Assembly (NCBI GenBank): GCA_019636835.1
Contig: JAHBWU010000034.1
Span: 1 to 38,980, forward strand
DNA from: Nitrospira sp.
GTDB lineage: Bacteria; Nitrospirota; Nitrospiria; Nitrospirales; Nitrospiraceae
Direction of reading: 5' to 3'
DNA length: 38,980 nucleotides
A model generated the notes under the pieces. The model was not told the DNA's origin and did not search any database. It worked only from the letters and a program-made list of their open reading frames with translations. Position numbers and translations under genes: made by a program. How positions within the stretch are numbered: position 1 is the stretch's first letter; the number at the start of each line of letters is the position of its first letter. Of the stretch, positions 17,437-25,672 are shown in pieces.

Positions 17437-17819
17437 GTGACCTCCATAAATCGAACTTCATCCGTGTTTTCGTGGAATCCCACACGAACTCGGTTTCGAG
17501 CGCTACCAGAGTGGTCGTAAAATGGCAGGTCTTTCTCCTGCCTGTCCAAATGGCTAAGCCGTCCGTTCAACCGAGATCCTATGCCTTGACTGATGCTCTA
17601 TCGGTTCCGGATGGGAAACCTTAAGCGGCGATGGAAGACATACCCGCAGTCAGAAAACGGGGAACCATGGGAAGGATTGCTTTGGAAATCCATCGGTTCT
17701 TCAAAGAATACCACCGACGCGATCTCTACATTCGTGAGAGCGACCGCCCCCTCCGCGAGCGACGCCGGACCGGCAATGATATCGAACAACGCATGAGGGA
17801 ATGGGCGACGATTATGAAT
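17437..17819. other. Intergenic region between regulator and receptor genes
   Basis: 383 bases without a convincing gene. It holds the FliA-like promoter at 17598-17624 and a small hairpin (GGCAGG and CCTGCC with a 7-base loop, about 17525-17543) in what would be the receptor leader. A short frame on the plus strand across 17631-17861 is discussed under rejected items. Confidence 0.5.
17598..17624 (-). promoter_or_regulatory. FliA (sigma-28)-like promoter upstream of the receptor gene
   Basis: Read on the minus strand: TTAAGGTT, an 11-base spacer, then ACCGATAG. Against the enterobacterial FliA consensus TAAAGTTT-N11-GCCGATAA this is 6 of 8 and 6 of 8 with exact spacing. It lies about 160 bases before the receptor start, so a long leader is implied. 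It would place the receptor and the downstream adaptation and partner-switch genes in the late flagellar class. Confidence 0.6.
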
Positions 17820-18578
17820 TCATGCATCCTCGCGGAGCAACCGCTCGATTTTATTCCGTAACAGTCCGTGGTCCTGGGATAGAAACGCGTGCTTGGTATT
17901 CGCCAGAATGCCGACCGTACTCTCAAGCGCTTCCCGATACGCATCGAGTCTCGGGCATTGCATCATGCGGCAAACATCCGTAGGTGCCTCGGCACCCCCT
18001 TGCAATTGGCTCGTCAGAACGGACCGGATTCTGGAGGACAAGATGGCCATCTGCGCGAAACTCTGGGAAAGAAATGCGTCGAGCGACCATGCCAATTCCC
18101 GTTCGTTGGCCCCGCTTCCCAGTCGAGGCAGGTTCTCTTGTAAGTGCTCCAAGGAAGCAACCAGTTGACTCGCTTCTTCTCGAACCGCTGTGGACATACG
18201 CAAAAGACTGGTCCTCTTCACCGCTTTCCCCACCGCACGAAGCAAATCCGGCCAGTCGACCGGCTTGAGGAGATAGTCCGTGAACGACAGGCGAAGCGCT
18301 TCCACGGCGGTTTGAACCGAGGGGTAGCCGGTCACGAGCACGATCGGAAGCGAGGGGAACCGGGTGCGGACATCCCGGAGAAATTCGAATTGCATATTGC
18401 CCGGCATACGAATATCGGTGATGAGAGCGTCATGCTGACTCGTCAAGAGCGTACCGGCTTCTTGCGAATCCTGTGCGCAATCGCAACGATACCCTTCTTG
18501 CTCCAAAAGCCTCGCCGTCGAGCGCCGGAAGGTTTCTTCATCGTCGGCGAGCAATACCCGTGGTGCCTCAGTAATCAT
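17820..18578 (-). CDS. Response regulator paired with the PAS kinase
   Basis: A 252-residue protein. Residues 8-125 form a receiver with intact residues (LLADDEE, phospho-acceptor in ALITDIRMPGN, switch Lys in LLKPVD). The remaining 125 residues are helical, without a recognisable DNA-binding, GGDEF or phosphatase output. The start overlaps the stop of the upstream histidine kinase gene as ATGA, so the two are almost certainly cognate. The receiver resembles NtrC/FixJ-type receivers, but no AAA+ or LuxR output follows. The role of the C-terminal half is unknown. Confidence 0.85.
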   Translation of the reverse strand: MITEAPRVLLADDEETFRRSTARLLEQEGYRCDCAQDSQEAGTLLTSQHDALITDIRMPGNMQFEFLRDVRTRFPSLPIVLVTGYPSVQTAVEALRLSFTDYLLKPVDWPDLLRAVGKAVKRTSLLRMSTAVREEASQLVASLEHLQENLPRLGSGANERELAWSLDAFLSQSFAQMAILSSRIRSVLTSQLQGGAEAPTDVCRMMQCPRLDAYREALESTVGILANTKHAFLSQDHGLLRNKIERLLREDA

Positions 18579-20890
18579 GGGGTCACGACCTCCTTGATGA
18601 TAGTTGATCGGTCATGCGTACAAGCCATCGACGTATGACGCGGCAAGATGATCGAAAACGTCGATCCGTCATTCGGCTGAGTCTGAACTTCGATCTTGCC
18701 GCCCATCGCCATCACCAGGCTCTGAGAGATCGAAAGCCCCAGCCCCATGCCTTTTTGGTCTCCCCCCGTCTTTGTCGTAAAGAAGGGGTCGAAGATGTGC
18801 GGGAAATGCTCTGGGGGAATGCCTGGCCCTTGGTCGGACACGGCAATTCGTATCGTATCCGGTTCGGCACGGAGGGTCAGCGCGATTGTCCCTCCCTCGC
18901 TGGAAAAGTCGATGGCATTGTTCAATAGATTCAGAAGGACTTGCAGCAAATCCCCGCGAGGCACGCAGAACCGGTCGAGACCAGGATCCACGTCGATCGT
19001 CAGCACGAGCCGACGCTGTTGCAGCCGCTTGGCGAAAATCGCCTCGATGTCATTGATCATCGTCCAAAGTTCGACCGCCTCCCCCTTGCCGGACTCCGGT
19101 CGATAGAGCTGATACATATTCTGGACGATGGATGCGACGCGAGCGATCTCACGATCGATCATGTCGACGAATTCGGCGTGAGGATGGACGGGATCTATCG
19201 CCTGTTTCACGAGCGTAAAGGCGTTCTTGATCCCGGCGATCGGGTTATTGATTTCATGCGCGACGCCGGCCGCTAAGCGTCCCATCGCCGCCAGTTTTTC
19301 CGTCTGCGCCCGCTGCGATTCCAACTTGGCAATCTCGGCAGTCCGCTCGGTGATCTGATGCTGCAACTCTTCCGTATGGCGAGACCGCTCCATCTCCAAG
19401 TGCTTGCGCTCGGTAATGTCACGGCCCGCCACCAATCGGACTTCCTTCCCACGATAGCGACAGGATCTGACTACGACTTCACCAAAAAAGGTTGTGCCGT
19501 CTTTGCGCCGCCCTATGGCTTCGTAGGGCCCGTTCACGCCGTTCTGCATATTGGCCAGGACCAGATCGTGGGACTCGTCGGCGACGAGATCCCAGAGGGA
19601 TCGGCCGATGAGTTCGTTCGGTCCATACCCGAATATCCGCTCCAAACCGGCATTCACCTCGATCAAAATCCCCCGATCGTGGATGGCGATGCCGTCGAAC
19701 GTCGCCTCCGTCAGCAGCTTGTACCGCAATTCGCTGTCGCGTACCGCCTCCTCCACGTGTTTCCGCTCAGCGATCTCGTCCTGAAGAGATTGATTGGCCA
19801 GCGCCAGCTGCGCGGTTCGCTCGACGACGCGCTGTTCGAGTTCTGCATGCGCGGTTCGGAGCGCATCCTCGGCCTGTCGGCTCCCAGTGATGTCCGTGTT
19901 CGTCCCGATCCACTTGACGATCCGGCCGGCTTCATCTCTCATCGGCAGGGCGCGGGTCAGATGCCAGCGGTAGGTGCCGGTGCCCGCCTGCCTGAGACGA
20001 AACTCAATCTCATAGGGTTCCCCGGTTTGCAAAGAAGCGGTCCACGCCGTCATACAGGCAGGCAGGTCGTCAGGATGGAGCACAGACTGCCATTCCCAAT
20101 CGAGCAGCCGCTCTGCCGGAACATCAAAATACTCCAGCACTCGCCGGTTCACGTAATCCAATGTGCCGTCCGGACGGGCGGTCCAGACCTGCTGAGGAAT
20201 GGCTTCGATCAATCGCGCTTCGCTTTGCCGCAGAACCTGTTCTATCTGCTTGCATTCGATGATGTTTTCGACGACAGCCATGACGAGAGGCGCCGTGCCA
20301 TCCGGTGGTTTAAATAGGTTGGCCGTCACTCGGACCCAGATGATACGGCCATCTTTACGGATGTACCGCTTGTCTTGAGCACTTGAACACTCGTTGTGAC
20401 GAAACACCTCGTCCCACAATACAAGATGTTCCGATATATCTTCCGGATGCGCCACCATGGTGACGGGTCTGCCGAGAAGCTCGGGTGTGTCGTACCCAAG
20501 CAATTCAGAGTAGGCACGATTCACATGAACGAACCGTTTGTCGGAATCGACAATCGACATGGCGACCGCTGCATCTTCGAAGAGACATCGGAATCGTTCT
20601 TCAGTTGGGGCAGCTTCGGTTGGACCCCTGCTGATCCACCAGCACAGTCCCGCCAACATGAGACAAAAGGCTGCAAGGGCCGATACCTGTGGGATCGTCA
20701 CGGAAGCGGGCCCTGAAATGACAATGTAGAAGCCGTTGAAACCAAGAAACGCGACAAGACCTATGGTCGAAGGACCGAGAATACTTGAAGATGGAAGGCT
20801 ATAACCTCGATAGGGATCGACGTTCGTTTCAGGAGTCGTCTGAGAACCGTGATTAGTCACGGGGCGGCAGGGTAACGCGCCGTGCACCAT
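18575..20890 (-). CDS. Membrane PAS-domain sensor histidine kinase
   Basis: A 771-residue kinase. Two hydrophobic segments lie near the N-terminus (about 36-56 and 64-86). Three PAS/PAC regions follow (about 95-215, 218-345 and 395-510), with a coiled coil between the second and third. The HisKA dimerisation domain carries the phospho-accepting His in AAGVAHEINNPIAG, and the catalytic ATPase domain shows N (LLNNAIDFS), G1 (SDQGPGIP), F (FDPFFTTK) and G2 (GMGLGLS) boxes. The multi-PAS layout suggests cytoplasmic ligand or redox sensing. It overlaps the downstream regulator by ATGA. The start at 20890 has a weak ribosome binding site, so the true N-terminus is uncertain. Confidence 0.92.
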   Translation of the reverse strand: MVHGALPCRPVTNHGSQTTPETNVDPYRGYSLPSSSILGPSTIGLVAFLGFNGFYIVISGPASVTIPQVSALAAFCLMLAGLCWWISRGPTEAAPTEERFRCLFEDAAVAMSIVDSDKRFVHVNRAYSELLGYDTPELLGRPVTMVAHPEDISEHLVLWDEVFRHNECSSAQDKRYIRKDGRIIWVRVTANLFKPPDGTAPLVMAVVENIIECKQIEQVLRQSEARLIEAIPQQVWTARPDGTLDYVNRRVLEYFDVPAERLLDWEWQSVLHPDDLPACMTAWTASLQTGEPYEIEFRLRQAGTGTYRWHLTRALPMRDEAGRIVKWIGTNTDITGSRQAEDALRTAHAELEQRVVERTAQLALANQSLQDEIAERKHVEEAVRDSELRYKLLTEATFDGIAIHDRGILIEVNAGLERIFGYGPNELIGRSLWDLVADESHDLVLANMQNGVNGPYEAIGRRKDGTTFFGEVVVRSCRYRGKEVRLVAGRDITERKHLEMERSRHTEELQHQITERTAEIAKLESQRAQTEKLAAMGRLAAGVAHEINNPIAGIKNAFTLVKQAIDPVHPHAEFVDMIDREIARVASIVQNMYQLYRPESGKGEAVELWTMINDIEAIFAKRLQQRRLVLTIDVDPGLDRFCVPRGDLLQVLLNLLNNAIDFSSEGGTIALTLRAEPDTIRIAVSDQGPGIPPEHFPHIFDPFFTTKTGGDQKGMGLGLSISQSLVMAMGGKIEVQTQPNDGSTFSIILPRHTSMACTHDRSTIIKEVVTP

Positions 20891-20977
20891 CCCGTCAAAT
20901 CCATATGGCCCTATGCAAGGCCCTGCTCAAATCAACTAATTGATACTACGGTAATAGGCGGAAAGAAGGGAAGGAGG

Positions 20978-21160
20978 TTATGCCGCGCGGTCGATTTCTC
21001 GTTCGGCATCGAGCCAGTCATCGAGATCATAACCCTCTCGGTAACCTCGGACTGCATACAACTCGTACGCTCGTGTCGCGATTTGCTGCCGACGCTCCGA
21101 TGATGATCGCATCTGTTTCGAGACGGGCGGTTGGCCGGATCTTCGTTCATGTTTCGTCAT
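20978..21160 (-). CDS. DUF2934 family small protein
   Basis: A 60-residue protein with the DUF2934 signature: IATRAYELYAVRGYREG, then DLDDWLDAEREI. DUF2934 is a short helical domain of unknown function. The protein is basic at the N-terminus (MTKHERRSG) and acidic at the C-terminus. It lies 68 bases after cheW in the same direction and before the PAS kinase. A 12-base perfect palindrome covers its ribosome binding site. No function in chemotaxis is known; co-transcription with cheW is possible. Confidence 0.75.
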   Translation of the reverse strand: MTKHERRSGQPPVSKQMRSSSERRQQIATRAYELYAVRGYREGYDLDDWLDAEREIDRAA

Positions 21161-21172
21161 AAGGGATCCCTT
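21161..21172. repeat. 12-base palindrome at the DUF2934 ribosome binding site
   Basis: AAGGGATCCCTT is perfectly self-complementary and lies immediately upstream of the start codon, containing the AAGGG that would bind the ribosome. It could be a small operator or a translation-limiting hairpin. Such a short palindrome can occur by chance. Confidence 0.3.
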
Positions 21173-21228
21173 TCCGCGATGGCATGGCCGACGGCTTCGT
21201 GCCCGGACGTGGCGATCCGTCCGACTCT

Positions 21229-21759
21229 TTACGCTGCAGGCGCCACCGGCAAGTCCTTTGAGGAATCTTTCACGGCTGAATCCAGTAACAACCGGTCAAT
21301 GTCCAGCAATGCCACCAGTTTGTCGCCGGACTTCCCGATGCCGTTGATAAATGTCACATCGACTTTGTCGCCGAATTTAGGCGGAGGCTGAATGTCTTTC
21401 GCGTCGATGTTCAGCACGTCCGAGACAGAATCGACGACAAGCCCCATCACCTTGTCCTGCACCACGACGACGATAATGACCGTGAAGGCCGTGTACTCAA
21501 TCGTCGGCAGGGAGAATTTGGTGCGGAGCTCGACGATTGGAACAATGGTGCCCCGCAAATTGAGGACGCCCTTGATATGGGCCGGAGTGTTGGGAATTTT
21601 TGTGACAGCGGTATACCCCTTGATCTCTTGCACGCGCAGAATATCGACTCCGTAGAATTCGTCGCCCAAATTGAACGTCAAAAATTGGCTGCCGTCTGAT
21701 GTGAGTCCAATCCGCTGATTGAGCTCTTTGGTCGCCGTTTCCGTCGTCGATGCTGCCAT
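21229..21759 (-). CDS. cheW: Chemotaxis coupling protein CheW
   Basis: Adaptor that links CheA to receptors in the signalling array. It is a 176-residue single CheW domain with typical sequences (FNLGDEFYGVDILRVQEI, HIKGVLNLRGTIVPIVELR and a GLVVDSVSDVLNI stretch). It has short extensions at both ends: an N-terminal tail of about 25 residues and a C-terminal tail (DSSKDLPVAPAA). The strong AGGAGG ribosome binding site at 6 bases fixes the start. It follows cheA by 81 bases. Confidence 0.96.
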   Translation of the reverse strand: MAASTTETATKELNQRIGLTSDGSQFLTFNLGDEFYGVDILRVQEIKGYTAVTKIPNTPAHIKGVLNLRGTIVPIVELRTKFSLPTIEYTAFTVIIVVVVQDKVMGLVVDSVSDVLNIDAKDIQPPPKFGDKVDVTFINGIGKSGDKLVALLDIDRLLLDSAVKDSSKDLPVAPAA

Positions 21760-21840
21760 TGGTCCTCCTTTGGAAGGAGTCTTGCTCCTCGCCGAACTAT
21801 CTCTAATTCACGCTGATGGGAGTCGTTTCTCGCAATCTCT

Positions 21841-24000
21841 TCATGCCGCCATCGCTATTTCTCTGCGGGCAATTTCCAATAATCCTCGCACGTCCAGAAT
21901 GAAGCCGACCGTTCCGTCACCGAGAATGGTGGCGCCGGCGATGCCTTCGACCTTGCGGAAGTTCTGCTCCATGCTCTTAATGACAACCTGCTGCTGGCCG
22001 AGAATTTCATCCACCATCACCGCCACTCGCTCTCCCTCCGTCTCCAGGATGAGAAGAATGCTTTTCGCCGGGTCGGTATGCTCCGGCTGTAAATTGAACA
22101 CGTCGTATAGACGCACCATCGATAGAAAGGTCCCGCGGACATTGATCAGTTCCCCTTTGCCGACGACGGTTTTCACTGCTTCGCGCGTCGGCTGGATTGA
22201 TTCCAGAATCGATAGTAAGGGAACGATATACGTCTCGCGACCGATCCGAACGGTCATGCCCTCGATGATAGCCAGAGTGAGCGGGAGTTTGAGTGTAAAC
22301 GTAGTCCCTTTTCCCGGAGCCGTTTTGATACTGACGGTGCCGCCCAACGCTTCGAGGTTGCGCTTCACCACGTCCATGCCCACGCCTCTTCCGGACACAT
22401 CAGTGATCTTATCAGCCGTCGAAAATCCAGGCTTGAAAATAAGGGACCAGATCTGCTCGTCGGTCAGTTTCTCGTTCTCCGAAATCAGCCGTTGCTTGAC
22501 GGCTTTGCTGAGAATTTTAGTGCGATTCAAGCCGCGTCCGTCGTCCTCGACTGTAATGCAAATACTCCCACCTTCGTGAAAGGCGTTGAGTCTGATCGTA
22601 CCGAGTTCCGGCTTGTTGTTGTCGAGACGTTCTTCCGGCGGCTCCAAACCATGATCGGCGGAGTTTCGGATCAGGTGCGTGAGCGGATCGCCGATGGATT
22701 CGATCACGGTCTTGTCTAGTTCCGTCTCTTCGCCGGACAGCACCAACTGAATCTTCTTGCCCGTTTTAGCCGAAAGGTCACGAACCAACCGAGGGAAACG
22801 GCTGAACGCGGTTCCGATCGGCAACATACGGATGCTCATCACTCGTTCCTGAATTTCTCGCGTGTTCCGCTCCAACTGGGCCACCCGCTCGAGCAGCACA
22901 TGGAGCTGGTTCATCTCGAAGCGGGTTCCCAAGTCACTGAGCATCGACTGAGTGATGACGAGCTCGCCGACCAAATTGATCAGCTTGTCGATCTTGGCGG
23001 TATCGACTCGAATAGATGCGGTGTCGGTTTTCTTGGCTTGGGCTGTTGATTCCTGTTGCCGCTGCTTTTGCAGCGCCTGTTCCAACTGTTGAGGAGTGAC
23101 GGCTTTCTGTTCGACAAGGATCTCCCCGACTCGTTTTTGTTGCGCGAGAGCCTGGTCCAAAACGCCGGTTGACACCACACCGCTTTCCACCAGAATTTGC
23201 CCGATTGGTTTTGGTCCATCGCTCTCCACTGTCGGAATCGCTGAGATTGAAGCGGTCGGCGGCTCACTCGTCGTCTCGATCAGTTCGATCGACAGTTCGC
23301 TGTCTTCGCGGACGAATTCAAATACGGAATCGATGACCTGCCGATCCTTCTCAGTGATGAGCTGCAACTCCCATGAGAAATAGCATTGTTCCGGATCAAT
23401 ATCGGCAAGGTGCGGTAATCGAGAGACATCGAGCGAGACTTTGGTGAGATTCCCTAGACACCTCAGCTCCTTCATAATCTGTAACGGATCAAGACCCCGC
23501 TGAAATAGCCAGTCGGGAGGAGTCCAGCAGATCGAGTAGGTCCTGGTTATGCCGCGGCCCGGCACCGGAGCACCGTCCTTCTTTTTCTCACTGGTACCTG
23601 ACGGCTGAGAATCCGCCGCACTCGCCGACGCCAGGTCCATCGTAAGTCGTTGCACCGTTTCCTCGTCGACGGCTGCCCCCGTTTTTACGGACTCGATCAA
23701 CGTCTTCAAGCAATCCGTTGATTTCAGGAGGAGATCTGCGATCGATGGAGTAACCGCCTTCTGCCCGTTCCGCAACAGGTCGAGCAACGTCTCCATCTTG
23801 TGGGTGAATTGAGCCACGGCATTGAAACCGAACATGCCGGCCGTGCCTTTGATCGAATGGGCCGAGCGAAAGACCTTGTTGAGGAGGTCAAGATCCTCCG
23901 GATGTCGTTCCAATTCCAGCAGCCCTTCTTCGACGACCGCGAGATGCTCAGCCGCCTCCTCAAAAAACGCGTCCTGAAATTGTGCAAAATCATTACTCAT
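21841..24000 (-). CDS. cheA: Chemotaxis histidine kinase CheA with MshEN-like repeats
   Basis: Central kinase of the chemotaxis array. It has an Hpt/P1 domain (about 1-110, phospho-His48 in AHSIKGTAG) and a central domain (about 155-245, RTYSICWTPPDWLFQRG) of the type seen in Geobacter-like CheA. Then come two 24-residue repeats at about 265-288 and 290-313 of the form G-x-I-L-V-E-x(8-9)-L-x-Q-A-L-x-x-Q, a P3 dimerisation domain, an HATPase (N box HLIRNSADHGLEPPEE, G1 VEDDGRG) and a C-terminal CheW-like domain. The ATG at 24000 is immediately preceded by an in-frame GTG at 24003, an equally possible start. At 719 residues the length is normal. It follows cheY. Confidence 0.96.
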   Translation of the reverse strand: MSNDFAQFQDAFFEEAAEHLAVVEEGLLELERHPEDLDLLNKVFRSAHSIKGTAGMFGFNAVAQFTHKMETLLDLLRNGQKAVTPSIADLLLKSTDCLKTLIESVKTGAAVDEETVQRLTMDLASASAADSQPSGTSEKKKDGAPVPGRGITRTYSICWTPPDWLFQRGLDPLQIMKELRCLGNLTKVSLDVSRLPHLADIDPEQCYFSWELQLITEKDRQVIDSVFEFVREDSELSIELIETTSEPPTASISAIPTVESDGPKPIGQILVESGVVSTGVLDQALAQQKRVGEILVEQKAVTPQQLEQALQKQRQQESTAQAKKTDTASIRVDTAKIDKLINLVGELVITQSMLSDLGTRFEMNQLHVLLERVAQLERNTREIQERVMSIRMLPIGTAFSRFPRLVRDLSAKTGKKIQLVLSGEETELDKTVIESIGDPLTHLIRNSADHGLEPPEERLDNNKPELGTIRLNAFHEGGSICITVEDDGRGLNRTKILSKAVKQRLISENEKLTDEQIWSLIFKPGFSTADKITDVSGRGVGMDVVKRNLEALGGTVSIKTAPGKGTTFTLKLPLTLAIIEGMTVRIGRETYIVPLLSILESIQPTREAVKTVVGKGELINVRGTFLSMVRLYDVFNLQPEHTDPAKSILLILETEGERVAVMVDEILGQQQVVIKSMEQNFRKVEGIAGATILGDGTVGFILDVRGLLEIARREIAMAA

Positions 24001-24064
24001 CACTATTCCCGTCTTCAGCCATTTATGAGACGCTCCACCGAATATGCGCGAAGCTTCTCCTTCA

Positions 24065-24436
24065 TCAGGTCGGAAGTACTTTCGCGATCGTTTTCAGCAG
24101 GATTTCCGGGTTGAACGGTTTCACAATCCATCCGGTTGCGCCTGCTTCTTTGCCGGCCTGCTTCTTCTCTACTGCCGATTCAGTCGTAAGCATCAGAATC
24201 GGTGTAAACTTGAAGCCGGCCATCTTGCGCAGCTCCTTGATAAGCGTGATGCCGTCCATCTCCGGCATATTGAGATCAGTCACGACAATGTCCATCTTCG
24301 GGCCGGCCGCCACCTTGTTCACGGCATCTTTCCCATGTTCGGCTTCGACGACGGTAAAGCCGGCATTCGTCAGCGTAAAGGACACCATCTGCCGCATGGT
24401 AGGTGAATCATCGACGATCAGTGCAGTCTTGCCCAT
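24065..24436 (-). CDS. cheY: CheY-type response regulator (cluster with cheA)
   Basis: A 123-residue single receiver with the full active site (IVDDSP, phospho-Asp in VVTDLNMPEMDG, Thr in LTTES, Lys in VKPFNP). It probably receives phosphate from CheA, whose gene follows 64 bases later, and it lies directly downstream of a CheZ-like phosphatase gene. The start at 24436 gives a standard CheY N-terminus (MGKTALIVDD); a longer frame to 24553 adds 39 unrelated residues and is rejected. Whether this CheY or the one at 28033 binds the motor switch cannot be told from sequence. Confidence 0.93.
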   Translation of the reverse strand: MGKTALIVDDSPTMRQMVSFTLTNAGFTVVEAEHGKDAVNKVAAGPKMDIVVTDLNMPEMDGITLIKELRKMAGFKFTPILMLTTESAVEKKQAGKEAGATGWIVKPFNPEILLKTIAKVLPT

Positions 24437-24491
24437 GGCAACCCTCCGACATCGGTGACAGCATCGTATTGAGATAGCATGGACTTTCTTG

Positions 24492-25034
24492 CTAAAAGAG
24501 CGTGACGGAATCAGGTTCTTTGTTCGACATGTCCATGGGCACCGGCTCTCCATAATCCGGTCCTAACGCAGCCGCATGCAGGCGACGTTCCTCCTCCGTG
24601 GTATAGTGCTGCTCAACCAGTTCCAGCGCGGCAATCTCTTTCTTGGCCTCTTCGTCACCCGGCCCTTTCAAAAGAGCCTCCAGGTGCGCCTTCAGCCGAT
24701 CCAACGCCAGACCGACATGCTCCAGCTTTTGACGCGTGATGTCTTGGAACTGCATCGCCATCACGACCTTGGACAGGCTGGCCGAGTCGTCTTTTGACGA
24801 CGCCGCTCTTTCCGGGGATGTCAGCATTTGGAGATGAAGCACTAACTCCATGGCCGCTCTCTCGGTCTCCTGTGTCACAGCGATCATCTGAGCCTTCAAT
24901 ACCGGGATCATATGTATGGATTCGGTCGCAAAAGTCTCCCAGGCCCGTTGATGCTCGAGAAGCGCGCTGAGTGTCGTCTCATCGCCGGCAAGACATTGCT
25001 CAAGCCTTCTATTGTGGTTTCCCGAAGAGCTCAT
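24492..25034 (-). CDS. CheZ-like chemotaxis phosphatase with D-S-V-T-L-F tail
   Basis: A 180-residue helical protein. Its central helix MAMQFQDITRQKLEHV carries the D-x-x-x-Q pair that forms the CheZ phosphatase site (Asp and Gln inserting into the CheY active site). The N-terminal half is predicted helical (about 20-95), consistent with a four-helix bundle dimer. The classic CheZ C-terminal CheY-binding helix is not seen; the protein ends D-S-V-T-L-F, like CheD in this window. It lies 55 bases upstream of the adjacent cheY, so it probably dephosphorylates that regulator. Homology to CheZ is judged from this motif and context, not from overall similarity. Confidence 0.7.
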   Translation of the reverse strand: MSSSGNHNRRLEQCLAGDETTLSALLEHQRAWETFATESIHMIPVLKAQMIAVTQETERAAMELVLHLQMLTSPERAASSKDDSASLSKVVMAMQFQDITRQKLEHVGLALDRLKAHLEALLKGPGDEEAKKEIAALELVEQHYTTEEERRLHAAALGPDYGEPVPMDMSNKEPDSVTLF

Positions 25035-25121
25035 AGCCCTGCTTACGCGGCTCCTCTCGCAACTCTCAGTGGCGCATTACACTTGCCGTCCGACACCGTC
25101 TCGTCCTCCCCGATATGCATC

Positions 25122-25424
25122 TCACTCGCTCAGAGGGTCGGTAACTCCCAGCTGATTCAATTTCGTCTGAAGATCATCGGAGATACCCGTTACGAACATG
25201 CGCCCTTGCTTGCGCGCGGCCAGCATCAGCTGAATCGCCGCCGTGTCCACTCTGGCGACGCCGCTGAGGTCCAACGATACCAATCCATCGTTGGCAAACA
25301 GCTTAATCAACGACTCTTTGAACTCCCCTGCTTCGAAAATGGTGATGTCGCCGGTTGGAGCCAGATGTCTGGCGTTCTGACCTTCAATTCGATGTGTCTG
25401 AGGCGACGATGGCACGTCCGTCAT
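25122..25424 (-). CDS. STAS-domain protein heading the cheA operon
   Basis: A 100-residue STAS domain of the MlaB/NTP-binding type. The pattern SLDLSGVARVDTAAIQLMLA has Asp-Thr where phospho-Ser antagonists have Asp-Ser-Ser, so Thr may be the phosphosite or phosphorylation may be absent. It is the first gene behind a FliA-like promoter and precedes the CheZ-like gene by 87 bases. STAS proteins are found at the start of several proteobacterial chemotaxis operons, where their role is unclear. It could be a second target of the partner switch at 8441-11349. Confidence 0.85.
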   Translation of the reverse strand: MTDVPSSPQTHRIEGQNARHLAPTGDITIFEAGEFKESLIKLFANDGLVSLDLSGVARVDTAAIQLMLAARKQGRMFVTGISDDLQTKLNQLGVTDPLSE

Positions 25425-25462
25425 CGGTCTTAAGTCCCATTCGCTGAAATCATTTGCTCATA

Positions 25463-25490
25463 TTGTCGGCTGCTTTTGATCGAGACTTGA
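25463..25490 (-). promoter_or_regulatory. FliA (sigma-28)-like promoter upstream of the STAS-cheA operon
   Basis: Read on the minus strand: TCAAGTCT, a 12-base spacer, then GCCGACAA. The -10 matches the FliA consensus at 7 of 8 positions and the -35 at 6 of 8, with a spacer one base longer than the ideal. The -35 is nearly identical to that of the flagellin promoter in this window (TCAAGTCC). It lies about 40 bases before the STAS start and explains part of the 248-base gap after motB, which otherwise shows nothing clear. Confidence 0.6.
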
Positions 25491-25672
25491 GGCGCACGGC
25501 GTGATGAATAATGAGGTGCACGACGCGACGAAGAAGGAGCGTCAAGTTTGCGCACGGGCGCGAAGTTCACGTCGCACCGAATAAGGTGCGGCACGTTTGT
25601 GAACGCCCCCGAGATGGTGAGCCGGCAGTGTCCTCGCAAGAGGATGCTGGGGGCTTTTGCAACATCCTCAAC

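Noticed and set aside
17631..17861. A 76-codon plus-strand frame in the gap before the receptor gene
   Set aside because: It has no ribosome binding site or recognisable motif, overlaps the end of the opposite-strand response regulator by 42 bases, and begins 6 bases beyond the FliA-like promoter site.
24437..24553. Longer N-terminus for CheY in the cheA cluster
   Set aside because: The additional 39 residues are unlike any receiver and overlap the CheZ-like gene; the start at 24436 gives the standard CheY N-terminus.
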